This document shows positions 40,922 to 42,883 of a stretch of DNA of 42,883 bases, piece after piece. Below the pieces are notes generated by a model. The model was not told the DNA's origin. It worked only from the letters and a program-made list of their open reading frames with translations, and did no database searches. Source of the stretch: a virus; the IMG/VR virus record IMGVR_UViG_3300030329_001324, positions 1 to 42,883 of that record; one strand, written 5' to 3'. A program made the translations under genes and the position numbers. Every line of letters begins with the position of its first letter. The first letter of the stretch is position 1.

Positions 40922-41121
40922 TAAAAAATAGCGTATTAATGATTGTACTATTACTTCCCTTTGAGGAAACTTTTAAGGTTGATAGTAAATTATGGGTAAT
41001 GAAAGTTAATGTACCTAGTTGTGAATACAAACCGAAGACCGTGTACCACGATTATCCTATTAATAAACATGAACTAGTTATAAATGGCAAAAAATTTCAG
41101 TTTGTAGGTACAATTTGTTAA
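40918..41121 (+). CDS. Small early protein with hydrophobic N-terminus
   Basis: Protein of 67 residues. It starts in the stop of the oxygenase gene (ATGA). Residues 5-14 are hydrophobic (SVLMIVLLLP), perhaps a short signal or anchor. Two Cys (PSCEYKP and GTIC at the end) could pair. Similar in layout to the small late protein at 36547. Function unknown. Confidence 0.6.
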   Translation: MIKNSVLMIVLLLPFEETFKVDSKLWVMKVNVPSCEYKPKTVYHDYPINKHELVINGKKFQFVGTIC

Positions 41122-41129
41122 TTATTCCG

Positions 41130-41158
41130 TTTACATTTAAAATAAAGTTTGATATTAT
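41130..41158 (+). promoter_or_regulatory. Early promoter 5, for the long rightward operon
   Basis: CCG-TTTACA (41130-41135), 17-base spacer, TGA-TATTAT (-10 at 41153-41158). It reads into the structured leader and the genes from 41331 across the junction. No further promoter of this family was seen before 11465. Confidence 0.75.
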
Positions 41159-41164
41159 TTATCT

Positions 41165-41315
41165 ATGAAGCACAGGGAGTTATTCCAAACTTCATGCCTT
41201 TATTGATTTTTCATTGAAGGCTCCTTTCTAAGGTTAGGAGGTGGAAGCGAGAGTGGAAGCCTCCTTAGAAAGATAAACAAACCTGACCCCATAGCGTAGG
41301 GTACCTGTTGGGGTC
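41165..41315 (+). promoter_or_regulatory. Structured untranslated leader of the 41331 operon
   Basis: Three stems in about 150 bases after promoter 5. Stem 1: ATGAAG (41165-41170)/CTTCAT (41190-41195). Stem 2: CTTTCTAAGG (41224-41233)/CCTTAGAAAG (41263-41272), with AGGAGG inside and two GTGGAAGC repeats (41241-41248 and 41253-41260) in the loop. Stem 3: GACCCCA (41285-41291)/TGGGGTC (41309-41315), just before the ATG at 41331. No terminator T run. It looks like a leader that controls translation or binds a ligand or protein. Confidence 0.55.
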
Positions 41316-41330
41316 AAAAGAGATGATGAT

Positions 41331-41594
41331 ATGAGCACAAAAGAAAAATGGATTTATATATTTAAGGACGCTAATCTTAACTTAGATTCTATTGAACCGA
41401 AGTTGCCTAAGCAGGCAATGGTTATTGCTAAACTTTTAAAAGAAAAGGGAAGTGTAAAAAGACCTGAACTTTTAGGAGAGCTAGAGAATGTTGTTAAAAC
41501 AAAACAACGTGGAGGAGTAAATAGAATATTAGCTTACTACCAAGGTTTATTAGAAAAAAGAGGAGTACTTGAATTAAGAAAAAGACCAGACTAA
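41331..41594 (+). CDS. Small early protein, winged-helix-like, unknown function
   Basis: Protein of 87 residues. Residues 28-85 (QAMVIAKLLKEKGSVKRPEL onward to GVLELRKRP) have the helix-helix-strand pattern of a winged helix, as in small DNA-binding regulators. It is the first gene of the long rightward operon and has a structured leader, so it may regulate that operon. Only a weak AAGAGATG ribosome site precedes the ATG. Assignment is inference. Confidence 0.65.
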   Translation: MSTKEKWIYIFKDANLNLDSIEPKLPKQAMVIAKLLKEKGSVKRPELLGELENVVKTKQRGGVNRILAYYQGLLEKRGVLELRKRPD

Positions 41595-41610
41595 CAGAGA
41601 GGAGAGCCGT

Positions 41611-42495
41611 ATGGCTAATGCAAGAGGAAAAGAGATAGATAATACTCATTTGAGTATAGATCAAGCAGAAGCTCGTGGATTTATTCACCGAGACTATATT
41701 GCACATTGTTTACGTTGGACACATGTTTCAAAGTATTTACATTTGCAAGCAAGATATAAAACAGCAAGAATCATAGATATAGGTTGTGGTAAAGATATGC
41801 CACTAGCTAGAATGCTTTATACAAGCAGATTAGCTCCTGAGAAATATGTCGGTGTTGAATATAACAAAATGGAGATACCTGATATGTTTAAGAACTCTAG
41901 TTTTCAACCTGAATTAATATCAGGAGTTGATTTTACAACCGTGCCTACTAGCAAGCATGTTGATTTTAATTATAGCACGTGTTTCGAGGTCTTAGAGCAT
42001 GTAGAACCAATTAAAGCTATTGCTATCCTAGATCATTTACCTAAATTCTTATCAGAGAACTCTGTATCATGGTTTTCAACTCCATGTTGGGATGAGAAAG
42101 TTGGTGCTGCCGCTAATCATGTTAATGAAATGACTTACGAAGCATTTGGCTCTTTACTAGAGGAAATGGGTTATAAGATATTAAAGCATTGGGGAACGTT
42201 TGCTTCTATTAAAGATTATAAAAAAGAATTAAATGGAGCAGGAATTGGATTAGAAACTACATTTGATAAGTTAAGAGAGTATTACGATTCTAATTATTTA
42301 GCAACAATATTTGCACCACTATTTCCTGAATACTCTAGAAATGTATTATGGGAAACTCAATATGTAGGTAAATTAAAAATAGAAGAGAGAAAATTTAAAC
42401 CAATAAACAAACTTGAAGGACGATTAGGTTCTTCTGATAAATGGAGGGACTTAGTAAAATGCCTAGATTGCGCTCGAAACTATGTAAGGACATAG
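41611..42495 (+). CDS. SAM-dependent methyltransferase (class I)
   Basis: Protein of 294 residues. Motif I IIDIGCGKDMPLARML (54-69), motif II YVGVEYN (79-85), a motif IV-like CFEVLEHVEP (124-133) and FSTPCWDEKVG near 155. The rest is a C-terminal extension of about 110 residues with HWGTFASIKDYKKEL and YYDSNYLATIFAPLFPEYSRN. The substrate is not evident. It has no DNA methyltransferase PC or DPPY motif, although the C-terminal part might recognise a nucleic acid. AGAGAGGAG lies before the ATG. It is adjacent to the nucleotide-modification genes. Confidence 0.82.
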   Translation: MANARGKEIDNTHLSIDQAEARGFIHRDYIAHCLRWTHVSKYLHLQARYKTARIIDIGCGKDMPLARMLYTSRLAPEKYVGVEYNKMEIPDMFKNSSFQPELISGVDFTTVPTSKHVDFNYSTCFEVLEHVEPIKAIAILDHLPKFLSENSVSWFSTPCWDEKVGAAANHVNEMTYEAFGSLLEEMGYKILKHWGTFASIKDYKKELNGAGIGLETTFDKLREYYDSNYLATIFAPLFPEYSRNVLWETQYVGKLKIEERKFKPINKLEGRLGSSDKWRDLVKCLDCARNYVRT

Positions 42496-42842
42496 AAGCT
42501 TTTCATAAAAAATTTAAACTTGGTTATGCCGGAGGTCCGAGAAAACTATCTCTTGAAGTAATAAGAGCTAGGTATAAACACCAATTCGAAGAAGTACAAG
42601 AGTTATCACAAGCCATACATACAGGAGATATGGAAAAAACTCTAGATGCTTTAGTTGATACGGTCTATATCGCATTAGGAACTGCTTATTTAATGGGATT
42701 AGATTTTGATAAAGCATGGGATCGTATTCATAAAGCAAATATGAAGAAGGTTAGAATGGCCACAAAAAGATCACCGATAGATATAGTTAAACCTATTGGT
42801 TGGAAGCCACCTAAATTGAGTGATTTATGCAAGGTCAAATAA
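42459..42842 (+). CDS. MazG-like nucleotide pyrophosphohydrolase
   Basis: Protein of 127 residues of the all-alpha NTP pyrophosphatase superfamily. FEEVQEL (43-49, ExxE: E45, E48), then LDALVDTVYIALG (62-74, metal-binding Asp63 and Asp67) and HKANMKKV (91-98). T4 dCTPase gp56 belongs to the same superfamily. Here it may hydrolyse dCTP, or dUTP, to the monophosphate. The frame is open from 42441, but ATG 42459 has GGAGGG 10 bases upstream. The first 37 bases overlap the methyltransferase end. The last 16 bases overlap the kinase start at 42827 (position 21). Confidence 0.82.
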   Translation: MPRLRSKLCKDIEAFHKKFKLGYAGGPRKLSLEVIRARYKHQFEEVQELSQAIHTGDMEKTLDALVDTVYIALGTAYLMGLDFDKAWDRIHKANMKKVRMATKRSPIDIVKPIGWKPPKLSDLCKVK

Positions 42843-42883
42843 TAGTATTAGATGGTCCGGATGCTGTAGGTAAAACAACTCTT
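42807..42883. repeat. Terminal direct repeat, right copy (circular overlap)
   Basis: Identical to 1-77. It contains the end of the MazG-like gene and the first codons of the kinase gene, which continue at position 21 onward. Confidence 0.95.

Noticed and set aside
1-42883. Temperate lifestyle
   Set aside because: No integrase, excisionase, CI-like repressor or attachment site was recognised, so a lytic phage is more likely.

Overview
The window is a complete, circularly closed genome of a marine-type, short-tailed (T7-like podovirus) phage. The first 77 bases (1-77) are repeated exactly at the end (42807-42883), so the unique sequence is about 42,806 bp and the last gene (MazG-like) runs into the first gene across the junction. 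The DNA is AT-rich. The structural genes follow the T7 order (terminase, portal, scaffold, capsid, tail tubes A and B, internal virion proteins, tail fibre). Two tail-associated proteins look like those of marine cyanophages and pelagiphages. I infer an AT-rich marine bacterial host such as SAR11, but the sequence does not name it. No integrase, repressor, tRNA, CRISPR array or insertion sequence was seen. There is also no single-subunit RNA polymerase, so transcription probably depends on host RNA polymerase.

Layout. A 471-bp divergent control region (36766-37236) splits the genome. Rightwards (+ strand, 37237 through the junction to 11465) lie the early and middle genes. First come small early genes behind sigma-70-like promoters of one family and two transcribed structured RNA regions, with a DUF932 protein, a 2OG-Fe(II) oxygenase, a SAM methyltransferase and a MazG-like pyrophosphohydrolase. 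Across the junction follow a dNMP kinase fused to a uracil-DNA-glycosylase-like domain, a thymidylate-synthase-family enzyme with dCMP-hydroxymethylase signature residues, dCMP deaminase, family A DNA polymerase, VRR-NUC nuclease, an archaeo-eukaryotic-type primase, a UvrD-like helicase and an SNF2-like helicase. Leftwards (- strand, 36765 down to 11431) lie the late genes: terminase, head, tail, ejection proteins, tail fibres, a second 2OG oxygenase, and a lysis cassette (XhlA-like protein, small membrane proteins, holin, amidase). The two transcription units converge tail to tail and overlap at 11431-11465.

How the genes work together. The group MazG-like / dNMP kinase / dCMP-hydroxymethylase-like / dCMP deaminase parallels the T4 set that replaces cytosine by hydroxymethylcytosine (dCTPase, gp1, gp42, dCMP deaminase). 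I infer that this phage may carry modified cytosine. The replication module has its own polymerase, primase and helicases. The 978-residue ejection protein carries a kinase-like region and an ADP-ribosyltransferase-like region with an ExE motif, which suggests that effector domains are injected with the DNA. Other points of interest are two structured RNA regions (39478-39682 and 41165-41315), a leader structure before the capsid gene, six recurrent promoters, a shared 19-base putative operator, and several short genes below usual annotation cut-offs.
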